Positions 24,124 to 31,179 of a DNA stretch of 42,391 bases are shown here, piece after piece; position 1 is the first letter of the stretch, and the number at the start of each line of letters is the position of its first letter. The notes beneath the pieces were generated by a model. The model searched no databases, was not told where the DNA came from, and saw nothing but the letters and a program-made list of their open reading frames with translations. Where the stretch lies: positions 1 to 42,391 of the IMG/VR virus record IMGVR_UViG_3300044294_000109; one strand, written 5' to 3'. The translations under genes and the position numbers were made by a program. The stretch comes from a virus.

Positions 24124-24317
24124 GGAAATATGGGTGGAATAATGCCTATAAGTCTTAAAAGTCTCTCAGAAAATAAAGCCAGGACAACCCATCCTACACA
24201 CATACTAATAATGGAAGCATTACGATTGTGCTTTCGTATAGCAGCATCAATCATTTTCTGACATTCTTTTTTTGTTACCAGGTGTTCTGGTTCTATTTGA
24301 TTCATTCTGTGCGCCAT
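24099..24317 (-). CDS. Small membrane protein, first of the row
   Basis: 72 aa, polar N-terminus (MAHRMNQIEPEHLVTKKECQ) and two hydrophobic stretches (SIISMCVGWVVLALF, LLRLIGIIPPIFP). It heads the run of five small membrane genes and has a promoter with a palindrome upstream. Confidence 0.65.
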   Translation of the reverse strand: MAHRMNQIEPEHLVTKKECQKMIDAAIRKHNRNASIISMCVGWVVLALFSERLLRLIGIIPPIFPCLNITLK

Positions 24318-24348
24318 GGCACTACTGTACGATCTATGTATGATATTG

Positions 24349-24377
24349 ATTATAGTGTAAACACTATTTTTTGTAGA
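24349..24377 (-). promoter_or_regulatory. Promoter with palindrome over the -10 box
   Basis: TATAAT (24349-24354) with TCTACA 17 bp upstream (4 of 6). The 16-bp inverted repeat ATAGTGT-AA-ACACTAT (24352-24367) overlaps the -10 box, and a second AGTGTTTAC lies near 24385. This is a possible operator. Confidence 0.45.
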
Positions 24378-24427
24378 GTTTTGCTAGTGTTTACTGACAT
24401 TTCTTCAAAGTTTGTTATAATTAATAC

Positions 24428-25321
24428 CTAGTTAATATTTGCTCTAAGTTTCGCGTAATCAAATATTTTTTGTGGTAAGTTAATTCCTAATACTATTTCA
24501 AATCCTTTAAATCCTGGGGATGAGTTTGCTTCACAGATTCGATATCCATCTGGATGAAATAGTAAATCAATGCCAGCAATATCAAGATCAAGAACTTTTG
24601 CAACTTGAACGGCAAGCATTTCCATTTGTTCATCAACTTTATATGCTTCACCTAGTCCTCCACGAGAAATATTTGCCTTAAATGATCCATCAGTTGCTTT
24701 TCTCTGCATAGCACCAATAACTCTGCCGCCAACGACAATAACTCTAAGATCTCTTCCCTCAGACTCCTTCACATACTCTTGGACGATCATAGAGTTTTTG
24801 AAATCTAATGCGGAGATCAATTCCGACAAATTATTGAATTGTTTTTTATCCTCACACAAATACACACCAGCTCCATACGATCCCGTTACCACTTTAACAA
24901 CACAAGGAAATCCTACTTGTTTTTCGATTAAATCAGAATCACTTGGAAAACGAGTGAGCATTGTTTTGGGGATAGGAAGTCCTGCCTGTGCCATAATCTG
25001 ATTGGCATACATTTTATCTTTGGCAGCGATAATGGCATCAGAGTTAGGTAAAGTAGGAACATTCAATCTTTCAAATTGTCTTATGACCGAGAGGTTATAA
25101 TTACCAGTAGCAGACCCAGTACGAGCGAGTAAAACGTCAGGTAAACTAACAATGTTATTTTGGTAGCGAATTGATTTTCTGTCATCACGGGAAACAATTA
25201 GATCAATTTCATCAGCATATACTACGGAAAAATCGACTCCAAGTCGATCAGATTCTTCTATGAATCTATCTCTTTCATAAATTTCTTTTGATTTTCTATT
25301 AGCAAGCATCCATATCTTCAT
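24428..25321 (-). CDS. rimK: RimK-type ATP-grasp ligase
   Basis: 297 aa from the ATG at 25321; an upstream extension would overlap the neighbour. The ATP-grasp core is intact: GFPCVVKVVTGSYGAGVYLC (phosphate loop), IVQEYVKESEGRDLRVIVVG, RKATDGSFKANISRGG and IAGIDLLFHPDGYRICEANS. E. coli RimK (300 aa) adds glutamates to ribosomal protein S6; related ATP-grasp enzymes ligate other amino acids. The partner gene encodes a secreted protein and both share one promoter. Why a phage needs a RimK is not known to me. Confidence 0.85.
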   Translation of the reverse strand: MKIWMLANRKSKEIYERDRFIEESDRLGVDFSVVYADEIDLIVSRDDRKSIRYQNNIVSLPDVLLARTGSATGNYNLSVIRQFERLNVPTLPNSDAIIAAKDKMYANQIMAQAGLPIPKTMLTRFPSDSDLIEKQVGFPCVVKVVTGSYGAGVYLCEDKKQFNNLSELISALDFKNSMIVQEYVKESEGRDLRVIVVGGRVIGAMQRKATDGSFKANISRGGLGEAYKVDEQMEMLAVQVAKVLDLDIAGIDLLFHPDGYRICEANSSPGFKGFEIVLGINLPQKIFDYAKLRANIN

Positions 25322-25323
25322 AC

Positions 25324-25707
25324 TCAATCCCAAGAAACATTTTGTACCAAGAAACCAGGCATCACATAAGTCCAAAAACCAGCACTTTGACTTCCACCAA
25401 CTTTATACTCCCATTTATATTCAAACTTGTTGTGACTATCCCAGGTCACATATCCTTTCTCTTTATCAAACCTTCCCTTGATTGTGAGACCATGTTTATT
25501 AGAGAAGATGTTACGAGTACGCAGAGCACCACCAGTCTCACGAGTTTCTACAACTTTACATACATCAGGATAAGTTTGAAGTTCTACTTCCAATAGACAT
25601 GGGGTTTCATATGTAAAAGGACGATACACCTTGGGGCGCGGGGGTGCAGTCTGTGCAAATGTTGGTGCAGCAAACAAAATAGTAGCAAGAATCAAAAGTT
25701 TTTTCAT
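25324..25707 (-). CDS. Secreted/periplasmic protein
   Basis: 127 aa. Signal peptide MKKLLILATILFAAPTFAQ with AFAQ-like cleavage near residue 19. The mature part is beta-rich and has two Cys (C37, C50) that may form a disulfide. GGAGAAAG lies about eight bases before the ATG. The stop is 2 nt before the rimK ATG. No family recognised. Confidence 0.75.
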   Translation of the reverse strand: MKKLLILATILFAAPTFAQTAPPRPKVYRPFTYETPCLLEVELQTYPDVCKVVETRETGGALRTRNIFSNKHGLTIKGRFDKEKGYVTWDSHNKFEYKWEYKVGGSQSAGFWTYVMPGFLVQNVSWD

Positions 25708-25750
25708 TTAATTACTTTCTCCCAATGTTCAAAACAATCATAAGCAATCC

Positions 25751-25779
25751 ATTTTAGTTGCTCCTTGAATCAAAGTCAA
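25751..25779 (-). promoter_or_regulatory. Sigma-70-like promoter for the secreted protein and rimK
   Basis: TTGACT (25774-25779), 17-bp spacer, TAAAAT (25751-25756). It lies between the psbD terminator and the gene start, so the pair is transcribed independently of the psbD remnant. Confidence 0.6.
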
Positions 25780-25809
25780 GGTCCTTGCAAGGATTATTTT
25801 CTTCTATAT

Positions 25810-25834
25810 AAAAAAAGGAGTTCAGAGAACTACC
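25810..25834 (-). terminator. Terminator of the psbD remnant
   Basis: Minus-strand hairpin GG(T)AGTTC-TCT-GAACTCC, seven pairs with one bulged T, followed by seven T. It lies 10 bp after the psbD stop codon, the position expected of a native psbD terminator. Confidence 0.8.
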
Positions 25835-25843
25835 TTATTTAGA

Positions 25844-25963
25844 TCAGAGTGCGTTGCCTCTTGGTAAGACTTTCTTAGGGAACACAAAGTTCTCGTGAGG
25901 TTGATCCACAGGAGTCATCCAAGCCCGTAAGCCTTCATTATGTTTGGGTTCCGTAACATTTGT
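25844..25963 (-). pseudogene. psbD: psbD (photosystem II D2) 3' remnant
   Basis: The frame ends with [20 protein letters not shown] and [12 protein letters not shown], then TGA. This is the C-terminus of D2, whose family sequence ends NEGIRAWMAPQDQPHENF and [12 protein letters not shown]; about 31 residues match. The frame is stopped by TAA at 25964-25966 and has no start codon before codon 24, so the first roughly 320 residues are gone. D2 is a reaction-centre core protein that many cyanophages carry. The remnant retains a promoter upstream and terminator downstream. Confidence 0.9.
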
Positions 25964-25968
25964 TTACT

Positions 25969-26002
25969 TATTTATCATACTACGGTCTTGGTCTACTGTC
26001 AA
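25969..26002 (-). promoter_or_regulatory. Sigma-70 promoter plus late motif ahead of psbD remnant
   Basis: TTGACA (25997-26002), 17-bp spacer, TATGAT (25974-25979), overlapping GATAAATA (25969-25976), a T4-type late motif. RNA would begin near 25967 and end at the terminator, giving about 155-160 nt. Confidence 0.7.
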
Positions 26003-26068
26003 GTAGTCCTTACTTCAAAATCTGTGCAGATGTGGTTGTGAAGTATCCAAAGATTGAGGCAGTGGTCA

Positions 26069-26182
26069 ATGCCAATAGATCCAGTAAGTAATGCCAACGG
26101 AATCACCAATATAGGAATAAACGCCAACCAAATCGCAAATATTGGCGTTTCTGGACACATCAATCAAATATCCAGTCATTGA
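26069..26182 (+). CDS. 37-aa ORF, probable true start of the following gene
   Basis: Reads MPIDPVSNANGITNIGINAN and then QIANIGV before diverging. GAGG lies nine bases before its ATG. It overlaps the next ORF in another frame; skipping one base at 26150 would continue GV into LDTSIKYPVIDVP and produce one 212-aa protein. As it stands it ends at 26182. Confidence 0.45.
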   Translation: MPIDPVSNANGITNIGINANQIANIGVSGHINQISSH

Positions 26183-26708
26183 TGTTCCAACTCAAGAAGA
26201 GTTTGATGCTGCTGTAAGAGCAGAGCAAAAGAAACAAGAAGAAGAAAAACAAGAGAAGACCAGGGGACTTCCTGATAGTAAACCTGTATTACCACAAGTC
26301 CAAGTTCCTGTTCAGGAAACAAAGGATAATCGGAATAATTCCGATGATACCTCCAATACTAACCTAGGAGTGCCCGTCATTGAAGTACCAATCATCGGAC
26401 AAGTTCCCATTCCACCTAAGGAGCAGGTTATTCTTGCTGGGACTACTGCTACTGCCTCTGTTGCTGCGGCTCTTATTGGCAAATCTTTTGTGGAATGGAT
26501 GGTAGCTAAGATGAAACCTATCGTTCAACAGATATTTGTAAGGGGTAAGAAACTCCTGAATAGAGACCTCACCCCATATGAATTTCAAATATTTTTTGGA
26601 TTTGAAAAGCAACAACAAATGAAAAAGGTTGTTAAACTACTTAAAAAAGAACAGAGAAAAGATAAACAAAGACAATACAAAGAGTTTCACGATAAGGGGT
26701 CCATTTGA
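26142..26708 (+). CDS. Conserved phage protein with TTG start or frameshift
   Basis: 188 aa if begun at TTG (26142), which lacks a ribosome site. Features: acidic-Gln-rich region (about 20-45), Pro/Val-rich stretch (VPVIEVPIIGQVPIPPKEQ), hydrophobic Ala/Thr-rich helix (about 97-118) and a lysine-rich C-terminus (KKVVKLLKKEQRKDKQ). It is the only plus-strand gene between minus-strand groups and ends 22 bp inside the convergent gene. No function known; likely joined with the ORF at 26069. Confidence 0.65.
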   Translation: MAFLDTSIKYPVIDVPTQEEFDAAVRAEQKKQEEEKQEKTRGLPDSKPVLPQVQVPVQETKDNRNNSDDTSNTNLGVPVIEVPIIGQVPIPPKEQVILAGTTATASVAAALIGKSFVEWMVAKMKPIVQQIFVRGKKLLNRDLTPYEFQIFFGFEKQQQMKKVVKLLKKEQRKDKQRQYKEFHDKGSI

Positions 26709-26881
26709 TTTTTTAGTTTTTCAAAGTGCTCTCTGCTCACAATTCTACCCTTATATCCAGGGTAAAACTGCTTAACAATTGCAGGAATACCCATCGCGGT
26801 AATTGCACTATCACAAATCACACAGACTTCTTGAGTCTCATAATTGACTACGTGCTCAAGTGGAAATTTAGTATTCTTCAT
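26687..26881 (-). CDS. 64-aa protein, unknown
   Basis: From the ATG at 26881: MKNTKFPLEHVVNYETQEVC then VICDSAITAMGIPAIVKQFY. A Cys pair (CVIC) is present. Overlaps the 185-aa gene by 14 nt. No family recognised. Confidence 0.6.
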   Translation of the reverse strand: MKNTKFPLEHVVNYETQEVCVICDSAITAMGIPAIVKQFYPGYKGRIVSREHFEKLKNQMDPLS

Positions 26882-27425
26882 AAGTAAATGTTTTGTTTTT
26901 AACTTTTGTATCAAATTCACCAGTTCTACCTGGTTTCATTTTTCCAACTCCAACATTCTTTCCTTTACCGGGCCAAGATGTTTTAGAAGTTCCTTTCAGT
27001 GTAGCAAATCCTTTTGGTTTACGTTGAATGAGAACTGTATCTTGGTCATCTTTGGATGAACCTTTGACGTTTCTTTTGTGTTTTAATCCACCCTCAGTTC
27101 CAAGTTTTTCAATGGTCTTTTTGAATTTACGTTTACCCATTTTACCAGAAGAAACAACGTGAGATTTTTCTCCCACTTTTTTCTCATCTGGTGTTCCTGG
27201 GTTTTCAGTGTATCTACCAGAAACTTTGGTTGGACCAGGAAGACCAGCTCCTCTGATTCTTCTTTCAGTTCTAGCAGACCTTGCCTTATTTTCTGCCTTT
27301 GACTTATCTCCCCGTTGTCCAGAAAGAATCGCCATACCACCCTTTTCAGATTTACTCATTACACGGGTAAGAGAAGTCTCTTGGATAGAATAGCATTCTA
27401 CCATAAATTCCTGAAAAGTCTTCAT
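26868..27425 (-). CDS. Basic conserved phage protein, unknown function
   Basis: 185 aa, very basic (Lys/Arg/Gly-rich). It begins MKTFQEFMVECYSIQETSLT and has SARTERRIRGAGLPGPTKVS and KMGKRKFKKTIEKLGTEGGL; WPGKGKNVGVGKMKPGR lies near the end. I recall similar proteins as common in T4-like cyanophages, but no function is known. The character suggests nucleic acid binding. Confidence 0.75.
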   Translation of the reverse strand: MKTFQEFMVECYSIQETSLTRVMSKSEKGGMAILSGQRGDKSKAENKARSARTERRIRGAGLPGPTKVSGRYTENPGTPDEKKVGEKSHVVSSGKMGKRKFKKTIEKLGTEGGLKHKRNVKGSSKDDQDTVLIQRKPKGFATLKGTSKTSWPGKGKNVGVGKMKPGRTGEFDTKVKNKTFTYEEY

Positions 27426-27470
27426 ATCTTTATGTTTTTAGTTATTTAGTTTTTTATATAAGTTTTTAGA

Positions 27471-27487
27471 GGCAACATTCAGTTGCC
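27471..27487 (-). other. Stem-loop after hli
   Basis: GGCAAC-TGAAT-GTTGCC on the minus strand, 6-bp stem, 16 bp after the hli stop. No T-tract follows, so it is a hairpin of uncertain role, perhaps protecting the hli mRNA end. Confidence 0.5.
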
Positions 27488-27502
27488 CGAGAATTCAAGC
27501 AC

Positions 27503-27622
27503 TCAAAAAATTCCAGGAATGATTTGTCCAGTGGTGAGATAAGAAACCACTGCTGCAACAAAACCAAGCATTGCCAGGCGGGAGTTGGGGATTTCTGCCT
27601 CAGGGGTGAATCCGAATTTCAT
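27503..27622 (-). CDS. hli: High-light-inducible protein (Hlip)
   Basis: 39 aa. MKFGFTPEAEIPNSRLAMLG and FVAAVVSYLTTGQIIPGIF. The chlorophyll-binding signature E-x-x-N-x-R-x-A-M-x-G-F is present as EIPNSRLAMLGF (S replaces the usual G). Phage Hlips protect the photosystem during infection. AAGGAGA lies 7 nt before the ATG. It is too short to be seen in longer-ORF surveys. Confidence 0.92.
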   Translation of the reverse strand: MKFGFTPEAEIPNSRLAMLGFVAAVVSYLTTGQIIPGIF

Positions 27623-27633
27623 AGTTGTTCTCC

Positions 27634-27726
27634 TTATTTTACGTTAGAGTAGATTGAAGTGTCACCATAATCGCGGTGAATTTTATATCCGACGACAGCA
27701 CCTTTGGTGTTTATCAGAGAAGGCAT
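27634..27726 (-). CDS. 30-aa ORF upstream of hli (tentative)
   Basis: Reads MPSLINTKGAVVGYKIHRDY then GDTSIYSNVK, with no ribosome-binding site visible. It begins just after the glycan-cluster terminator and ends 12 bp before hli. Coding-like composition only. Confidence 0.35.
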   Translation of the reverse strand: MPSLINTKGAVVGYKIHRDYGDTSIYSNVK

Positions 27727-27737
27727 AAAAACATAGG

Positions 27738-27765
27738 AAAAAGAAAGGGGGGTGTCAAGCACCCC
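27738..27765 (-). terminator. Terminator of the glycan cluster
   Basis: GGGGTG-CTTGA-CACCCC (6-bp stem) followed by CCTTTCTTTTT on the minus strand, 6 bp beyond the last glycosyltransferase gene. Confidence 0.8.
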
Positions 27766-27771
27766 AAAGTA

Positions 27772-28578
27772 TCAACCGTTACCGTTACTAGGATTTGTTA
27801 CTCTTCCAAGATATGGATCATAATCCATGAGTTCTTGAATGGACATGTCAGATCCTCTTTGCTGCCACCAATTCCAAATTGCTACGTGATTATTTTGATG
27901 AAAGACATCAACATGATCTTGATGAATAGCAGATGGAAACTCAACCTTATACATTAACAATGGAATAGCATATGCATTACCCGAGTTATAAATTAGATCA
28001 TCTGCAACTGCTCTGGGTTTTACTCCTTGATCAATTTTATATTTTCCGTCTCTACAATGAAGTCTTATCAACTTTTCAGCATGATGACGATTGATTACAT
28101 AACAAGCAGTAGAAAAGTCATTAACAAATCTTTTGTGAAGTTTGATATGCAAATCCCCTGTACAAATAATAGCCATTTGAACTACGTCCCAATCGTATGG
28201 AAAGTATGCTATAAATTCTGACCATGTAAAGTTCCAGTGTTTTACAACTGAAAGATCGCAATCATCTTCCATAATGACGGCGTAAGGAGAATCAGAAGTT
28301 TCCAAATAGTGTTTAATTGCTTTTAAATGAGAAGTGGTACATCCAACTTCCCCCGATGACATCATATCAGGATAAGTTCCTCGAAGAATAGTTCCAAGAT
28401 CATCATCTCTGCCATCATAAGCAGAAACACGTTCATAGTTTTTAACTTGCCAGTATTTAAACTGCTGCTCCATCCAACTCCAACGATCTACTTCATCATC
28501 TAAATTGATGCAGTAAATTGGACCAAAGTTTTGAAGTTTATGCGCGGACTTATTTTTTTCTGTAAAATCTAGTTCCAT
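27772..28578 (-). CDS. GT25-type glycosyltransferase
   Basis: 268 aa. IYCINLDDEVDRWSWM is the N-terminal nucleotide-sugar loop; SSGEVGCTTSHLKAIKHYL and YAVIMEDDCDLSVV carry the family GE-x-GC-x-x-SH and the MEDD metal motif of LPS GT25 proteins. It probably adds galactose or a related sugar to an LPS-type glycan. Last gene before the terminator. Its ATG overlaps the upstream stop (TGATG). Confidence 0.8.
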   Translation of the reverse strand: MELDFTEKNKSAHKLQNFGPIYCINLDDEVDRWSWMEQQFKYWQVKNYERVSAYDGRDDDLGTILRGTYPDMMSSGEVGCTTSHLKAIKHYLETSDSPYAVIMEDDCDLSVVKHWNFTWSEFIAYFPYDWDVVQMAIICTGDLHIKLHKRFVNDFSTACYVINRHHAEKLIRLHCRDGKYKIDQGVKPRAVADDLIYNSGNAYAIPLLMYKVEFPSAIHQDHVDVFHQNNHVAIWNWWQQRGSDMSIQELMDYDPYLGRVTNPSNGNG

Positions 28579-29522
28579 CAGTGCTCAGTTAACTTTTGAA
28601 TGTTTTTAAGATAATAGTTTTTAATGATATTTTCCCAAGAAAATTGTTTGGCATATTGCCTTATTTCTTCTCTATAAGACCAAGACTTCTTTCTGTTTTC
28701 ATCAATTACTTTTGAAACATACTCAATATCATTGCATTTTTCTTCTGGGATAACATCAATAAATGGTTTAGTAAGGTCCAGATTTGACTTGCCCCATTCA
28801 GAAACAACCACTCCAAGACCAGCAGCAAAAGCTTCCATACAGACAAGAGGATGAGCCTCACCGTCGCTTAGAAGAACTAAATTACCATAATTAGTAAGAT
28901 TAGCATGGAGATATTCTTTTGTCCACTCACCAAGATACCTAGAAGATTGTTTGAATCGAGAATCTGCAATATTTCCTGCAAAGTATAAATTTGGGATATC
29001 ATGGTACAAGTATTGCCTCTTTCGTTCATCAATCTTTGCCAAATAGATTGATTTACCCACCATTCCTGGTGCCATAGTAAATTTAAATTTATCCAAAGCA
29101 ACTCCATTTGGATTCAAAAACAAACGTTCTTTTGGAATTCCACAGAGTTTTTGATACACATCATTAATACCGTCAGATAAACCAAAAACATTTGGTTTAA
29201 TTCTTGTAAAGTGATCAAAGACTCTTTGCTTATATGGACCCATCATTTCAGGTCTTTCAATGTAAGCAAAGTGAGTTGTCACTGCACAGGGATACTGAAT
29301 ATATTCGTATAGAGGAACCCAGTCATCATAATTGATGTGAACAAAATGAGGACGAAATTCATTAATCATATCAATGATCTTTCTGGGATCACCAATATTA
29401 ATGATTTGAACCTTATGACCAAGATTACTCAAAGTAAGTTTATAATCCCAGATCAGAGATTCAACAGCACCCCAACCAACTGGTGGAATAGGAGTATTAG
29501 GACCAATAATACTAATTCTCAT
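28578..29522 (-). CDS. GT4-type glycosyltransferase (second of a pair)
   Basis: 314 aa. PIPPVGWGAVESLIWDYKLT (loop of GT4 acceptor side), IVPF-like hinge replaced by KSIYLAKIDERKRQYLYHDI, and GEAHPLVCMEAFAAGLGVVV, the GT-B donor E-x7-E region. Very similar in plan to the neighbour at 29519-30490, so the two are paralogues. Confidence 0.8.
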   Translation of the reverse strand: MRISIIGPNTPIPPVGWGAVESLIWDYKLTLSNLGHKVQIINIGDPRKIIDMINEFRPHFVHINYDDWVPLYEYIQYPCAVTTHFAYIERPEMMGPYKQRVFDHFTRIKPNVFGLSDGINDVYQKLCGIPKERLFLNPNGVALDKFKFTMAPGMVGKSIYLAKIDERKRQYLYHDIPNLYFAGNIADSRFKQSSRYLGEWTKEYLHANLTNYGNLVLLSDGEAHPLVCMEAFAAGLGVVVSEWGKSNLDLTKPFIDVIPEEKCNDIEYVSKVIDENRKKSWSYREEIRQYAKQFSWENIIKNYYLKNIQKLTEH

Positions 29523-30490
29523 TTGATAATATTTTCGATATTCTCAACGTATCTTGCAATTAACTTTGTAAGAGAAAACGTTTCCATTCCATATTCTCTA
29601 ATCTCTTTTCTACTTTTAACAGAAACTTTTCTATTCTTTTCAATAGCTTTCTGAATATATTCTAAATCATGCATTTTATCATCGGGGATTACCGTAATGT
29701 AGGGTTTAGATGTATCAAGTTCACTTGCACTATGCCGAGAGATTACAACACCAAGTCCATTTACCAATGCTTCTTTAATTGCGAGTGACGTGCCATTTTC
29801 ACCATCACTAAGTAAAACCATATTAGCATACTTCGTCAGATCACGGCAAAGATCTGATCGACTCCACTCACCCCTGTAATTTGAATTAGTCTTATCAAAG
29901 GAAGTGCCTGGTTCATACTTTCCAATGTAATCAATACCTGGAATAGATTGATACACATGTTGCATCTTCCTTTCCGAAATCTTTCCAAGATAAATTGACT
30001 TATCTGGATATTCACAGACTTCATTATAGGTAAACTCAGGATCATTAGTTCCTTCCATTAACCAGAAAAGTCTATCCTCAGGAACTCCTTTCTCCTTAAA
30101 AAAATCATAATCTTTTGGGGATACTGCAAAGTTATAAAACTTTTCAGTATTATTCAACATAAAATCAAGGATGCGATCATATCCATCACGACGATGCATA
30201 TTCGGTTGATCAATGTACGGATAGTGACTACTGAATAGAATAGGACACTTTACTTTTCCATACAGATATTCAACAACAGGATAAAAGACATCATAGTGAA
30301 CATGAATCACATCATAATCTCCTTCAAGACATTCCTCAATAATTTGATTCATATCTGGAACATTGATGATTTCTCCCTCATGTCCCATCTCAGATAAAAC
30401 ACAAGCTCTGTCCCACATCTGTCTTTCTAATGCACCCCATCCATCAGGAGGAATGGGCATGATTCCTGGACCAACTAAACAGAACTTCAT
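29519..30490 (-). CDS. GT4-type glycosyltransferase (first of a pair)
   Basis: 323 aa. PIPPDGWGALERQMWDRACV, KSIYLGKISERKMQHVYQSI and NGTSLAIKEALVNGLGVVIS mirror the downstream paralogue in order. The start overlaps the FkbM gene stop by 4 nt. Substrate unknown; divergence suggests different sugars or linkages. Confidence 0.8.
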   Translation of the reverse strand: MKFCLVGPGIMPIPPDGWGALERQMWDRACVLSEMGHEGEIINVPDMNQIIEECLEGDYDVIHVHYDVFYPVVEYLYGKVKCPILFSSHYPYIDQPNMHRRDGYDRILDFMLNNTEKFYNFAVSPKDYDFFKEKGVPEDRLFWLMEGTNDPEFTYNEVCEYPDKSIYLGKISERKMQHVYQSIPGIDYIGKYEPGTSFDKTNSNYRGEWSRSDLCRDLTKYANMVLLSDGENGTSLAIKEALVNGLGVVISRHSASELDTSKPYITVIPDDKMHDLEYIQKAIEKNRKVSVKSRKEIREYGMETFSLTKLIARYVENIENIIK

Positions 30491-31179
30491 TTCACTGCCT
30501 CATCATACTTCTTTCTATATGCTTTAATCTCATTTTCACAAGAAATATAATTGCCATCTGGAATTTTTGAAAATAAAACGTCAATCTGATGAACTACTTT
30601 CACAGGCAAATCAATACCAGGTCTCGACCAATGTTCTTCAAGAATTGCCTTAGGATAAAATCCACTCGCATTTGCAAATTCAAGAATCTCTTCAATTTGA
30701 GGAGAACCTACATTAAAGTTTGAAAAAGAACATTCGAGAAGAATATTCTTTGTTCTTGCCAAAGTCTCAGGAGCCCCTTCAAGAATATCTTTTTCTGATC
30801 CTTGAACATCAATTTTTAAGAGATCAACTCCCTCTGGATAAAGATCTCCTTCATCAAGAGTATGAGTTTCCACTTCAATCTCAACACAGTCTTCATAAAA
30901 TTCAGTATCTTCTTTGTAAAGAGATGCTCCACAGCAAACATCATCATTCTTATTGATATAAAAAGTTACTTTCTCCTTTGCTTTATTTGAAAGTGCAGCA
31001 ATTGCATAAGGATATCCAACTTGTGATAGTTTTTCCTCACAGTTTGGATTAGCTTCAATCATTATAATGTTTACATTGGGGCAAACTTGACCAAGGCAAG
31101 ATGCAAACCATCCAGTATTTGCTCCAACATCAATTACAGTTTTTGGATTTACAAGTTGTCGAATACCGTTAAAGTTCAT
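30487..31179 (-). CDS. FkbM-family methyltransferase
   Basis: 230 aa from the ATG at 31179 (ATGA overlap with the upstream gene). SAM motif KTVIDVGANTGWFASCLGQ, the family motif LKIDVQGSEKDILEGA and IMIEANPNCEEKL. FkbM enzymes O-methylate sugars or polyketides; here a sugar hydroxyl is likely. Confidence 0.85.
   Translation of the reverse strand: MNFNGIRQLVNPKTVIDVGANTGWFASCLGQVCPNVNIIMIEANPNCEEKLSQVGYPYAIAALSNKAKEKVTFYINKNDDVCCGASLYKEDTEFYEDCVEIEVETHTLDEGDLYPEGVDLLKIDVQGSEKDILEGAPETLARTKNILLECSFSNFNVGSPQIEEILEFANASGFYPKAILEEHWSRPGIDLPVKVVHQIDVLFSKIPDGNYISCENEIKAYRKKYDEAVK

Noticed and set aside
23241-24427. tRNA genes in the small-gene region
   Set aside because: I looked for cloverleaf-like arms and CCA-type ends here and in the other gaps and saw none.
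25704-25766. Open frame ending EQLKWIAYDCFEHWEKVIK before the secreted-protein gene
   Set aside because: Protein-like but has no start codon and coincides with the promoter; could be a relic, not supportable as a gene.
25979-26068. Short plus-strand frame upstream of 26069 (ends NANRSSK)
   Set aside because: About 20 codons with a GTG start and no ribosome site; overlaps the promoter of the psbD remnant.
27471-27487. Hairpin after hli as a terminator
   Set aside because: No T-tract on either strand side; listed only as a stem-loop.
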